From assembly GCF_046159715.1 (NCBI RefSeq), contig NZ_JBJXCT010000008.1, positions 28,031 through 92,030 of the forward strand: a stretch of DNA of 64,000 nt. The letters are read 5' to 3'. This DNA comes from Pampinifervens sp037481935 (lineage in GTDB: Bacteria > Aquificota > Aquificia > Aquificales > Aquificaceae). Each line of letters begins with the position of its first letter. The first letter of the stretch is position 1. The notes beneath the pieces were generated by a model that saw nothing but the letters and a program-made list of their open reading frames with translations, did not search any database and was not told where the DNA came from. The position numbers were made by a program, and so were the translations under genes. This document shows positions 6,608 through 14,810 of this stretch, one piece after another.

Positions 6608-8584
6608 TTATACCTCCACCTTTTGCTTGTTCTTTATCCAGTTAAGAAGCCCTCCTGCCAGAAGCACGGACACCTGTTTTGGGGTAAGGTTGTATCTGCA
6701 CACTATCTCTTCTCCCGTGGCCCTGTTTATGACCAAAACTTCCTTCCCAGCCCTGAGCCTTTCTGCAATTTCTGGAATTTCTATCTCGTCTCCAAGGGAG
6801 AACTTGTTGTAATCTTCCTTATCCACAAACTCAAGGGGCACTATGCCAAAGTTTACAAGGTTTGCGTGGTGAATTCTTGCAAAGGACTTGGCAATGACCG
6901 CACGCACCCCAAGGAATCTGGGAGCCAGAGCCGCATGCTCTCTGGAAGAGCCCTGTCCGTAGTTTTCTCCGCCCACTATGATGCTAGCCTTGCCCTTCTC
7001 ATCCCTTACCTTCTTTGCCCTTGAGACGAACTCCGGGTCCACATAGTGATACACATACTCGCTTATGGCGTATATGTTAGACCTGAGAGGAAGTATCTTT
7101 GCACCTGCAGGCATGATGTGGTCTGTGGTGATGTTGTCCCCCACTATAAGGCTTACCTCTCCCATTATGCCCTCGGGCATCTCATCAAACTCCGGAAGGG
7201 GCTTTATGTTTGGACCTCTGTATATTTCTACCTCTCTTGCCTCCTCCTCCGGTAGTGGCGGTATAAAGGCTTCATCTCCGTATGGGAACTTTTCGGGCAT
7301 TTCCACCCTGACCCACTGAATGCCCTCCCTCTCTGCCAGCCTTCTGGGGTCTACTATCTCTCCCGCGATGGCCGCAGCCACGCATACCTCTGGAGATGCC
7401 AGATAGACCTTTGCGTCGGGCGTGCCAGACCTTCCCTCAAAGTTCCTGTTAAAGCTACGCACAGAAACACCCCCGCTTGGTGGAGCATAGCCCATGCCTA
7501 TGCAGGGGCCGCAGGCACTCTCAAGGATTCTCGCTCCTGCTTTGAGAAAGTCCAAAAGCACCCCGTTCTGAGTTATGAGTTCAAGAGCCTGCTTTGAGCC
7601 GGGTGCCACAGCAAATACCACGTCCGGATGCACCTTTTTACCTCTGAGCATTAGCCCTGCCCGTGTGAGGTCCACAAAGGAAGAGTTGGTGCAGGAGCCT
7701 ATGACCACCTGGTCTACCTTTGTGCCCTCCACTTCTCTGACGGGCAGGACATTGTCGGGAGAGTGTGGACAGGCTATGAGGGGCTCAAGCTCCGAAAGGT
7801 TTATCTCAATAACCTCGTCGTATTCTGCATCTGGCTCTGGCAGAAGCCCCATCCAGTCTCCCTCTCTGCCCTGGGACCGCAGGTAAGCTCTGGTAATTTC
7901 ATCAGAGGGAAAGAGAGATGTGGTTGCTCCAAGCTCTGCTCCCATGTTGGTGATGGTGGCTCTCTCAGGCACAGAGAGCTCCTTTATACCCTCTCCAAAG
8001 TATTCAAAAATCTTTCCCACTCCACCTTTGACGGTAAGTCTCCTCAGAAGTTCAAGGATTATGTCCTTTGCAGTAACCCATGGGGGCATCTTACCCGTTA
8101 GCTTTACACCTACTATTTTCGGCATTTTCAGGTAAAAAGGCTCACCTGCCATGGCGGCAGCCACATCAAGTCCCCCTGCACCTATGGCAATCATACCCAC
8201 ACCACCGGAGGTGGGTGTATGCGAATCTGAGCCAAGCAGGGTTTTGCCGGGCTTTGCAAATCGCTCCACATGCACCTGATGGCATATGCCGTTGCCGGGC
8301 TTTGAAAGCCATATGCCGTAGCGTTTTGCCACGCTCATGAGATACTTGTGGTCATCGGGATTTTTAAAGTCCGTCTGGAGCATGTTGTGGTCTATGTAGC
8401 TTACAGAAAGCTCTGTCTTTACCCTGTCCACTCCCATTGCCTCAAACTGCAGGTATGCCATGGTACCCGTGGCATCCTGAGTGAGCGTCTGGTCTATCTT
8501 GATGGCTATCTCCTCTCCGGGGATAAGCCTTCCGCTCACGAGGTGGTTCTGAAGTATTTTATAAGCCACCGTTCCCTTTGCCAT
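6608..8584 (-). CDS. acn: aconitate hydratase, Aquifex-type
   Basis: A 658-residue aconitase, shorter than the roughly 860-900 residues of AcnA/AcnB, matching the compact type described from Aquifex. Cluster-binding Cys residues appear in IGSCTNSSF near residue 300 and in ESACGPCIGMG near residue 361; substrate motifs include GSDSHT near residue 118, SFNRNFEGRSG near residue 381 and the swivel-domain YGQGSSREHAALAPR near residue 550. It interconverts citrate and isocitrate, and in the reductive cycle runs toward citrate, the substrate of the ccsB-type citrate cleavage. It is first in the operon with mdh and fumA, with AGGAGG 5 nt before the ATG. Confidence 0.95.
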   Translation of the reverse strand: MAKGTVAYKILQNHLVSGRLIPGEEIAIKIDQTLTQDATGTMAYLQFEAMGVDRVKTELSVSYIDHNMLQTDFKNPDDHKYLMSVAKRYGIWLSKPGNGICHQVHVERFAKPGKTLLGSDSHTPTSGGVGMIAIGAGGLDVAAAMAGEPFYLKMPKIVGVKLTGKMPPWVTAKDIILELLRRLTVKGGVGKIFEYFGEGIKELSVPERATITNMGAELGATTSLFPSDEITRAYLRSQGREGDWMGLLPEPDAEYDEVIEINLSELEPLIACPHSPDNVLPVREVEGTKVDQVVIGSCTNSSFVDLTRAGLMLRGKKVHPDVVFAVAPGSKQALELITQNGVLLDFLKAGARILESACGPCIGMGYAPPSGGVSVRSFNRNFEGRSGTPDAKVYLASPEVCVAAAIAGEIVDPRRLAEREGIQWVRVEMPEKFPYGDEAFIPPLPEEEAREVEIYRGPNIKPLPEFDEMPEGIMGEVSLIVGDNITTDHIMPAGAKILPLRSNIYAISEYVYHYVDPEFVSRAKKVRDEKGKASIIVGGENYGQGSSREHAALAPRFLGVRAVIAKSFARIHHANLVNFGIVPLEFVDKEDYNKFSLGDEIEIPEIAERLRAGKEVLVINRATGEEIVCRYNLTPKQVSVLLAGGLLNWIKNKQKVEV

Positions 8585-8589
8585 GCGTG

Positions 8590-8621
8590 CCTCCTGTCAA
8601 AAAGTGATGATTTATATTATA
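8590..8621 (-). promoter_or_regulatory. promoter and ribosome site of the acn-mdh-fumA operon
   Basis: In the 46-nt gap between uvrC and acn the minus strand shows TATAAT (8616-8621) and AGGAGG (8590-8595). No convincing -35 box is seen within 16-18 nt. The gap is the only obvious place for a promoter serving acn and the genes behind it. Confidence 0.45.
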
Positions 8622-8630
8622 ACCTTCTGA

Positions 8631-10316
8631 CTACTGTTGAAGATACCTTGCCACCTCCTGTCTGACACTGGGATTGATGCCCAACCTTTTGAGTGTTCTG
8701 TCGTCAGCTTTCAGAAATTCGTAAAGGTTTTCAAAGTTTCTGTATATGAGTTTTTTCTTCGCCTCTCCTATGCCCTTTATTCTGTCTAACACATCGCTGA
8801 TGCCTTCCCTGAGTCTTAACTTTCTGTTGTAGGTGAGGGCAAAGCGGTGGGCTTCGTCTCTTATAAGACCAAAGACCCTGTAGAGAACAGGATACTGTGA
8901 TAGCCTTATTTCCTTCCCTTCCTCAGATATAAGAATCTCTTCCTCCTTTGCCAGAGCGTAGACCTTTATGGGAAGTGAGAACCTGTCTCTGACCCTTACC
9001 GCCACTCTTAGCTGTCCGTAGCCTCCATCTATCAGCCAGAGGTCTGGCATCCTCTCTTCGCCCTCTCTGAGCCTCCTTGCCCTTCTTGTGAGCACCTCCT
9101 CCATTGCCCTGTAGTCGTCGATGCCCTCAAAGTTCTTGACCCTGTATCTTCTGTAGCCCTTTTTGTTCATCGCCCCCATCTCCCACACCACGCAGGAGCC
9201 CACAGTGTATTCTCCGTAAAAGTGAGATATGTCAAAGCCTTCAATCCTCTCGGGCAGTGGAATGCTGAGAATTCTGTGAAACTCATCTCTGAGAACCGCC
9301 GGGTCAAGGTGTTCTCCAAGGTTTTCCTCAATAAGCTCCTCAAGCTCTTGGTCTATATCTCTCTTCAGCTCAAAATTCCCCCTCTGCGATAGCCACCAGA
9401 GGGCTTCCTCAGAGAGCTCAAAGTTTACCACAAGGCTCTGAGGCAGAGGGCTTGAGTAGTAAAAACCAAGGATAAATTCCTCAAGCTCCTCTTCCTTCTC
9501 CAGAGTTATGACCTGCTTGTCTACAAGCCTGCCTGACCTTATGAGGAATATGCCAAGAACCCTGCCTATGGTGTATAGTATGTCTGCACTGCCATAAGCC
9601 AGACCAGAAACCTTCTGACCCTTTGAAAGGTTTTCAAGAGCCTGTATCTGGTCTCTCAACATGGCACACCTTTCAAAGTTGAGCGAATGCATTTCCTTCT
9701 CTATTCTCCAGTAGAGCTCTTCCAGAACTCCGCTCACCTCCCCCGAAAGGAGAGCTACAGCAGACCTTACAGAAAGCCTGTAAGCGTCCCTGTCTATAAG
9801 ACCACAGCAGGGTGCTGAGCAGAGTCCAAGGTGATAGTCCATGCAGGGCTCTTTTCTTATGGGCATGGGGTCGCAGGTGCGGAGCTTAAAAACCCTGTGG
9901 ATAAGTCTCTTCACCCTCTTTGCCTTTGATGGGCTAAAGAAAGGTCCAAAGAGCTGTCCTGCGTGTTCTGTGCCTCTGACTACCCTTACGGTGGGGTAGG
10001 CATCCTCCGTTATGAGAAGTAGAGGGTATCCGCCTCCATACTTGTGTAGCACGTTGTATCGGGGTTTGTGGAGCTGTATGAGGTCTACCTCAAGGGTGAG
10101 GGCTTCAAAGGTGTTTCTGGTTATTACCCACTCCACACTGGTAGAGTTCTCTATTATGGCTCTTTCTTTGCTGTCCTTCTCCGCCAGTCTGTAGTGCTGG
10201 ACAAGTCTGTCTCTCAGGCTTTTTGCCTTTCCTATGTATATGGGCTTTTTTCCCTTCTTAAAGATGTATACACCAGGCTTTTCGGGAGCTTTCTGGAGCT
10301 CTTCAAGGCTCAGCAT
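8631..10316 (-). CDS. uvrC: excinuclease ABC subunit C
   Basis: A 561-residue UvrC, the nuclease that cuts on both sides of a UvrA/UvrB-marked lesion. Domains in order: GIY-YIG nuclease (residues 10-85, GVYIFKK...YIGKAKSL), a Cys cluster near residue 145 (CDPMPIRKEPCMDYHLGLCSAPCC), the UVR motif that touches UvrB (about 205-230), the RNase-H-like C-terminal nuclease with FDISHFYGE near residue 359 and WLIDGGYGQL, and a helix-hairpin-helix end (KGIGEAKKKL). It is slightly shorter than the usual 590-610 residues. The start overlaps the end of uvsE by 14 nt, forming a two-gene UV-repair operon. Confidence 0.95.
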   Translation of the reverse strand: MLSLEELQKAPEKPGVYIFKKGKKPIYIGKAKSLRDRLVQHYRLAEKDSKERAIIENSTSVEWVITRNTFEALTLEVDLIQLHKPRYNVLHKYGGGYPLLLITEDAYPTVRVVRGTEHAGQLFGPFFSPSKAKRVKRLIHRVFKLRTCDPMPIRKEPCMDYHLGLCSAPCCGLIDRDAYRLSVRSAVALLSGEVSGVLEELYWRIEKEMHSLNFERCAMLRDQIQALENLSKGQKVSGLAYGSADILYTIGRVLGIFLIRSGRLVDKQVITLEKEEELEEFILGFYYSSPLPQSLVVNFELSEEALWWLSQRGNFELKRDIDQELEELIEENLGEHLDPAVLRDEFHRILSIPLPERIEGFDISHFYGEYTVGSCVVWEMGAMNKKGYRRYRVKNFEGIDDYRAMEEVLTRRARRLREGEERMPDLWLIDGGYGQLRVAVRVRDRFSLPIKVYALAKEEEILISEEGKEIRLSQYPVLYRVFGLIRDEAHRFALTYNRKLRLREGISDVLDRIKGIGEAKKKLIYRNFENLYEFLKADDRTLKRLGINPSVRQEVARYLQQ

Positions 10317-11190
10317 CAGAGTAAATATATAGCTCTCTCAGGAGCTTTTCCACTGCCCTCTCCTTCTGCTTTGCCTCCAGCACAAGGTCAATCCTGTTGC
10401 CACCAAACATGTGCACAAGGCTGAGAAAGTCCTCAAGCCTGACCCAGTCGCCGTGCTCGCCAAAGCGGTGTTTCCCCTCAGGTCTGGAAGAGAGGTGAAA
10501 CTCAGGCACTCGCCCCCTCCAGCTACTGAGCACCTCCTGAGGGTCAAACTCTGAGGGGTTGAGGGTGTGATGATAGTAGTCAAAGACTATGGGCAGTCCA
10601 AGCTCTGCATCCAGAAGGTCTCTCACCGTGTAGTGCCTCTCGTCGTTTTCAACGGCGAGCCTCCTGTGGAGCCAGGGGTTTTCCCTCAAAAGCCTTCTAA
10701 ACCTGTGCAGACTTTCCTCCTTACTGCCGTATACTCCACCCACATGAGCTACCACCACACCCTCCTCTCCAACCCCCAGCCTATCAAGAAGCCAAAAGTG
10801 ATACTCCAGCTCCCTCAGTGATGCATCCACCACCTCTTTTCTTGGAGAGCTCAGCACCACAAACTGCCCCGGGTGCATGGTTATTCTTATTGGGTATTCC
10901 TCTAAAACCTCTGAGAACTCCTCCAGCCTTTCCCCTATGGGCTTTAGCCACTCCCTTTTGAAGAAGGGGTGGGAGGCAAAGGGCACTATATCCGAGCCAA
11001 GCCTGAATATACCACAGCCGAGAGACAGGGAGAGGTCAAGAAGCCTTTTGAAGTCTTCAAGGTTTTTCTCCACAGCATCCATTACCCTCTCGTAGCTCAG
11101 GTTTGCAAGCCTGAACTTTCTGTTGGTGGTTATCTTTCCATCTGCGGTGGAGCAGAAAAAGCCAACTCTAAAACCGTTGAGTTCAAACAC
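10303..11190 (-). CDS. uvsE: UV damage endonuclease
   Basis: A 295-residue UVDE/UvsE-type enzyme with a TIM-barrel fold that nicks 5' of UV photoproducts. Family features are the start RVGFFCSTADG, SLGCGIFRLGSDIVP near residue 58, metal-site ITMHPGQFVV near residue 102, the His of VAHVGG near residue 148, VENDERHYT near residue 180 and FDYYHHTLNP near residue 204. The start is a GTG at 11190 with no Shine-Dalgarno sequence; TATAAT ends 6 nt before it, as expected for a leaderless message. It is followed by uvrC with a 14-nt overlap and diverges from obg. Confidence 0.92.
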   Translation of the reverse strand: MFELNGFRVGFFCSTADGKITTNRKFRLANLSYERVMDAVEKNLEDFKRLLDLSLSLGCGIFRLGSDIVPFASHPFFKREWLKPIGERLEEFSEVLEEYPIRITMHPGQFVVLSSPRKEVVDASLRELEYHFWLLDRLGVGEEGVVVAHVGGVYGSKEESLHRFRRLLRENPWLHRRLAVENDERHYTVRDLLDAELGLPIVFDYYHHTLNPSEFDPQEVLSSWRGRVPEFHLSSRPEGKHRFGEHGDWVRLEDFLSLVHMFGGNRIDLVLEAKQKERAVEKLLRELYIYSDAEP

Positions 11191-11204
11191 AGGGGAATTA
11201 TACT
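11177..11204. promoter_or_regulatory. overlapping divergent promoters, uvsE / obg
   Basis: The two start codons are 22 nt apart. For obg, TTGAGT (11177-11182), a 16-bp spacer and TATACT (11199-11204) lie 8 nt before the ATG. For uvsE, TATAAT reads on the minus strand across 11197-11202, 6 nt before its GTG. The -10 boxes overlap on opposite strands, so both genes probably cannot be bound at once. Neither start has a ribosome site. Confidence 0.55.
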
Positions 11205-11212
11205 TTTTCCCT

Positions 11213-12280
11213 ATGTTCGTTGACAGGGTGAAAATTCACGTTAAGGCAGGAGATGGTGGCAATGGAGCGGTCGCCTTTCTGAGGGAAAAATACAGACCCT
11301 TTGGAGGACCGGCGGGTGGCGATGGCGGGAAGGGTGGAGATGTGGTTCTGCTTGCCACTTCCAGAAAGCACACTCTGTATGACTTTAAGTTTCAGGCACA
11401 CTTTAAGGCCCAGCGAGGGGAGCACGGCAGGGGTAAAAATCAGAAGGGAAGGGACGGAGAAGACCTGATAATAGAGGTGCCCGTAGGCACCGTGGTGATG
11501 GATGCGGAGACGGGGCAGGTGCTCTGCGACCTCCTCATGGACGGGCAGAGGTGCGTGGTGGCAAAAGGTGGAAGGGGTGGAAGGGGCAATGCCCACTTTG
11601 CCACTCCCACAAACCAGACGCCAAGGTATGCAGAGAAGGGGGGAAGGGGAGAAGAAAGATGGCTTGTCCTTGAGCTAAAGCTCATAGCGGATGTAGGTCT
11701 GGTGGGCCTTCCCAATGCAGGCAAATCCACCCTCATCTCAAAGCTCACAAGGGCAAGACCGAAGATAGCAGACTATCCCTTCACTACCCTGTCTCCGGTG
11801 CTCGGTGTGATGGATCTGGACGAGGAAAGGCATGTGGTGCTGGCAGACATTCCCGGTCTGATAGAGGGTGCAAGTCAGGGCAGGGGGCTGGGTCATGAGT
11901 TTCTCAGACACATAGAAAGGACGAGGCTACTGCTTCACCTTGTGGACATATCGGATGGAAGGACCGAAGACCCCATAAGGGCTTTTGAAGCCGTCTGCAA
12001 AGAGATGGAGAATTACAGCCCTGAGCTCATGAAAAAGCCGCAGCTGGTGGTGGGAACCAAAGTAGATGGTCTTTCGGACCGGTCTTACCTTGATATTCTC
12101 AGAAGGGAATTTGAAAAAAAGGGCTATCCCTTCATAGCCATATCTGCTGTGACCGGTGAGAACCTCAATGAGCTAAAATACCTGATAGGCAAAAATCTGG
12201 AGGATATGGAATATGAAAGTTCTGGGAAAATACAGAGTATCCCTGAGCCCCCAGCAACCGCAGGAGGTGGAACCAGTTGA
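11213..12280 (+). CDS. obg: Obg/CgtA GTPase
   Basis: A 355-residue Obg GTPase, which acts in large ribosomal subunit maturation and the stringent response. Residues 1-158 form the glycine-rich Obg fold (AGDGGNGAVAF, GGPAGGDGGKGG). The G domain has GLPNAGKSTL (P-loop), ADYPFTT (switch I), ADIPGLIEGA (G3) and GTKVD (G4, with T where NKxD is usual). There is no long C-terminal OCT domain; the last 20 or so residues are Pro/Gly-rich and overlap the next gene. The ATG at 11213 is chosen because the family begins MFVDRVKIHVKAGDGGNG; it has no ribosome site. Confidence 0.95.
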   Translation: MFVDRVKIHVKAGDGGNGAVAFLREKYRPFGGPAGGDGGKGGDVVLLATSRKHTLYDFKFQAHFKAQRGEHGRGKNQKGRDGEDLIIEVPVGTVVMDAETGQVLCDLLMDGQRCVVAKGGRGGRGNAHFATPTNQTPRYAEKGGRGEERWLVLELKLIADVGLVGLPNAGKSTLISKLTRARPKIADYPFTTLSPVLGVMDLDEERHVVLADIPGLIEGASQGRGLGHEFLRHIERTRLLLHLVDISDGRTEDPIRAFEAVCKEMENYSPELMKKPQLVVGTKVDGLSDRSYLDILRREFEKKGYPFIAISAVTGENLNELKYLIGKNLEDMEYESSGKIQSIPEPPATAGGGTS

Positions 12281-13148
12281 GATGGAGGAGTCAGAACAGT
12301 TTGCCGACTTTGCAGAGGAGCCAAAGGTATATGAGGGCTATTTGCCTGAGAGCTTCAGCCTTGTGTTTATAGATGGTGTGAGACGCACAGAGTGCCTTGC
12401 CTACATAAGAGACGAAGAAACGGGAGAGAGCTTCGAAGGTGCCTTTCTATCACTGGGTGCAGGTGCCTTGAGGATAGAATACGGAAGAATGAACCTGCTG
12501 AGAGAAGCCCTTTTACTTAGCAAAATAGAGAGGCTACTGGTCCACAAAAAGGGTGCCCTCCTGCAAGAAGTGCTCGGCTTCAGACCATACCCTGTTGAAG
12601 GTGAGATATCTGTGGAAGTAAACAGATACATGAAGGAAGAGCTTGAGGCAAAACTGGCTCTTCATGTTTACAAAAGGGTTCAGGACAGCCTTGTGGTGTG
12701 TGATGGCACGCTTAGCTACAGGTTGAAGAACACTCCCTTTCTTGGTTTTGTAAAGGGCATGAAGAGACTTTACATGGAAAGCTCCTACCTACCTCTTCTT
12801 TACTCCCTCCGCCCAGGGCAGAGGAGCCCCATAATAAAGACTCATTACCAGCAGAAGCAGGAAGAGAAAGAAAAGGTGGATAAATACACATGGTATGTAA
12901 AGCTCAGTGAGCACGAGGGAATACATGGACTTGCCAGAGTAGAAGTCTTTAGAAGAGACTTTGACGAGGTGAAAAGACTTGCAGACCTCTCGGCAGGGGT
13001 TCTTCCCCTCTTTGCCAGTCAGTCCTTTCAGGACAGAAGGTCACCCCAGAACCTCCTGCCCATAGGAAGACTTGAGAAGTTTCTCAGGCTTCACCTCGGA
13101 CCCTACCGCATAATAAGGAGGCAGATAGAGAGCTTTTTCTATGCTTGA
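12213..13148 (+). CDS. NurA-like nuclease domain protein
   Basis: A 311-residue protein with the NurA pattern: an acidic motif in FIDGVRRTE near residue 51, SLGAGA near residue 80, VVCDGTL near residue 164, GFVKG near residue 178, LRPGQRSP near residue 198, WYVKL and GLARVEVF near residue 240, and an LGPYRIIRRQIE end. Archaeal NurA nucleases work with the HerA translocase in DNA end resection; bacterial members are less studied, and no herA is in this window. GGAGG lies 9 nt before the ATG, so the start is well supported although it overlaps the end of obg by 68 nt. Its end overlaps the AEC transporter start. Confidence 0.75.
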   Translation: MKVLGKYRVSLSPQQPQEVEPVEMEESEQFADFAEEPKVYEGYLPESFSLVFIDGVRRTECLAYIRDEETGESFEGAFLSLGAGALRIEYGRMNLLREALLLSKIERLLVHKKGALLQEVLGFRPYPVEGEISVEVNRYMKEELEAKLALHVYKRVQDSLVVCDGTLSYRLKNTPFLGFVKGMKRLYMESSYLPLLYSLRPGQRSPIIKTHYQQKQEEKEKVDKYTWYVKLSEHEGIHGLARVEVFRRDFDEVKRLADLSAGVLPLFASQSFQDRRSPQNLLPIGRLEKFLRLHLGPYRIIRRQIESFFYA

Positions 13149-14010
13149 GGTCTTTTTGACTGTGAGCCTTGCCTACACGCTCAAAAGGCTTGGGCTTTTT
13201 TCAGAGGAGCACTCAAGGGTTCTGGTCAACTACGTGCTTTACTTTGCCCTTCCACTTCTTAGCTTCAAGACCGCCCACAGCCTGGGGCTCTCCAGAGAGG
13301 TGTTCCTTGTGGGAGCTGGTGCATGGCTTGTGATAGCCTTTTGCCTTCTTTCTTCTTACGCGCTTGGCAGATTGATGAGGCTTGATGGAGTCAACCTGAG
13401 AACTCTTATGATGGTCTCCGCCTTTGGGAACACAGCCTTTCTGGGATATCCCTACAGCTTTTCATACTTTGGAGAGGAAGGTCTCAAGTATGCGGTCATA
13501 TACGACAGCGTGGGTTCTTTTCTGGCTGTATCCTCTGTGGGCTTTCTCATAGTGAGCGGAAAGGTTGACATAAAGTCTATAGTCCTTTTCCCGCCCTTTC
13601 TGGGGCTTATTTCTGGCTTTGCCCTGAGAGGCTATGATTTGCCTGCGTCCCTGTGGAAGTTTGTGGACTTTTCTGTGGCATCTTTGCTTCCTGTTGTCCT
13701 CTTTTCCCTAGGCCTATCTCTTGAGTTTTCACGCATGGGCAGAGACCTGAAACTTCTTGGGATTGCCATGGGCACTAAAATGCTCCTTTCTCCCCTCTTT
13801 GCCCTTCTTGTGCTGAAGTTTTTTCCACTGAGCGAGACCGCCTACAGGGTCTCAGTGCTTGAGTCCGCCATGCCCACCATGATAACCGCCAGCGTGCTGG
13901 TCCTGAAATACGGTCTTAACCACAACCTCGCCTTTGCCAGCGCAGGACTGGGAATTATAGTTAGCTTTTTGGGCGTGCCCCTGTGGGCCTACCTTCTACA
14001 GAGGCTCTAA
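13141..14010 (+). CDS. AEC (auxin efflux carrier) family transporter
   Basis: A 289-residue integral membrane protein with about ten hydrophobic segments in two five-helix halves, as in the AEC/BASS-type fold. An early RVLVNYVLYFALPLLSF and a TMMVSAFGNTAFLGYP segment match the conserved cores of AEC transporters, which move organic acids such as malate or other anions in bacteria. The substrate cannot be told from sequence, though a C4-acid carrier would suit an organism running the reductive TCA cycle. It starts 8 nt inside the NurA-like gene, giving an obg-nurA-AEC transcript. Confidence 0.85.
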   Translation: MLEVFLTVSLAYTLKRLGLFSEEHSRVLVNYVLYFALPLLSFKTAHSLGLSREVFLVGAGAWLVIAFCLLSSYALGRLMRLDGVNLRTLMMVSAFGNTAFLGYPYSFSYFGEEGLKYAVIYDSVGSFLAVSSVGFLIVSGKVDIKSIVLFPPFLGLISGFALRGYDLPASLWKFVDFSVASLLPVVLFSLGLSLEFSRMGRDLKLLGIAMGTKMLLSPLFALLVLKFFPLSETAYRVSVLESAMPTMITASVLVLKYGLNHNLAFASAGLGIIVSFLGVPLWAYLLQRL

Positions 14011-14017
14011 AAGAGCC
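14003..14017. terminator. hairpin spanning two convergent stop codons
   Basis: GGCTCT (14003-14008), a three-base loop and AGAGCC (14012-14017) form a perfect stem that includes the stop codons of both the AEC transporter gene and the opposing nucleotidyltransferase gene. There is no T run on either side, so termination activity is uncertain. Confidence 0.35.
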
Positions 14018-14360
14018 ACACCACCTCCTTCTGAAGAACTTCTCTGTAAAACCTTGTGTCTTTCAGTTTGTCCAGCTCTCCTTCTGTGTAAACCAGCAGG
14101 TCAGCCGGAACTGGAAGCTCTGTGGTATCAAAGGCGAGAGGTCTTCTGATGAAGGGCTCTTTGCTTTCAGAGACCACAAGCAGAAGGTCCACATCGCTTC
14201 CTACTCCCCAGTTTCCCCTCGCATAAGAACCAAAGTATCCCACCCTGAGCACCTCTGGGTGCTCTGACCTCACCTTATGAGCCCATTCTCTGAGAGTCTT
14301 CTCAACCTCTTCTTTAGAGACCCATCTGATGACGGACGAACTCAAGGATCTTACTGGCAT
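14007..14360 (-). CDS. MNT-type nucleotidyltransferase (HEPN partner)
   Basis: A 117-residue minimal nucleotidyltransferase with the signature GSYARGNWGVGSDVDLLLVV (residues 44-63: GS, then DxD), plus a later acidic position, PADLLVY. In HEPN/MNT modules the MNT protein neutralises a HEPN RNase toxin, in some systems by adding AMP to it. GGAGG lies 9 nt before the ATG at 14360, supporting this start inside the end of the HEPN frame. The HEPN gene directly upstream has lost most of its length at the prophage boundary, so this is now an antitoxin without an intact local toxin. Confidence 0.8.
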   Translation of the reverse strand: MPVRSLSSSVIRWVSKEEVEKTLREWAHKVRSEHPEVLRVGYFGSYARGNWGVGSDVDLLLVVSESKEPFIRRPLAFDTTELPVPADLLVYTEGELDKLKDTRFYREVLQKEVVWLF

Positions 14361-14411
14361 GCTCTATTGCCTCCCTTGCCTGCCTTTCTGTGAAATGTTC
14401 GTAAGGTGCAC
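14314..14411 (-). pseudogene. HEPN domain protein, N-terminus lost at prophage end
   Basis: Just outside the prophage end the minus strand reads APYEHFTERQAREAIEHASK, then ILEFVRHQMGL and a stop. The Tyr/Pro start, the alternating Ala/Glu helix and the ILEFV end are typical of the last helix of HEPN toxins. Full HEPN proteins are about 110-140 residues; only some 32 are outside the element. The frame happens to stay open a little way into the terminal repeat. The missing N-terminal part is not found beyond the other prophage end, where a tRNA gene begins within 30 bp. The expected catalytic RxxxxH motif is not in the remnant. Confidence 0.7.
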
Positions 14412-14450
14412 TGTAATTTTGCAGAAATTCTGCAACAACCCTCTTGTTTG

Positions 14451-14485
14451 CGGGACATAGCGGGACATAATGGGACATAGCGGGA
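14451..14485. repeat. 10-bp tandem repeat, 3.5 copies
   Basis: CGGGACATAG, CGGGACATAA, TGGGACATAG and CGGGA follow one another with an exact 10-bp period inside the left prophage end. The repeat is absent from the otherwise matching right end. One helical turn per unit suggests a row of protein-binding sites on one face of the DNA, but nothing proves it. Confidence 0.8.
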
Positions 14486-14810
14486 AAGCCTTAATTATCA
14501 AGCACTTGAAAGCAATGTTAATATAATCTGCTGAGGCTGTTGCAGAATTTTTGAAAAATTTTGAGAGTGTGTGGGGGTGTTGCAAGTATATTTCTAAGTA
14601 TAGGTTTTTCCGTTGTTTTTAGAAGTGGAGTTTTTCAGAAATTCTGCAACACTCCCGCATTTTCTGAAAGCCTTGCTATTCCTTACTTTTCTGCTTTCTA
14701 TGACTTTTTTAGGTCTGGCAGATTATATTAACAATTTCACAAAAGCTTTGTCTCTCAAGGATTTTAGAAAGTGAGGCTGTCTCTGGCAGATTATATTAAC
14801 AATCTCAAAG

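Noticed and set aside
14364..14585. Minus-strand frame of 73 codons over the prophage tip.
   Set aside because: It lies in another frame than the HEPN remnant and consists of terminal repeat sequence.
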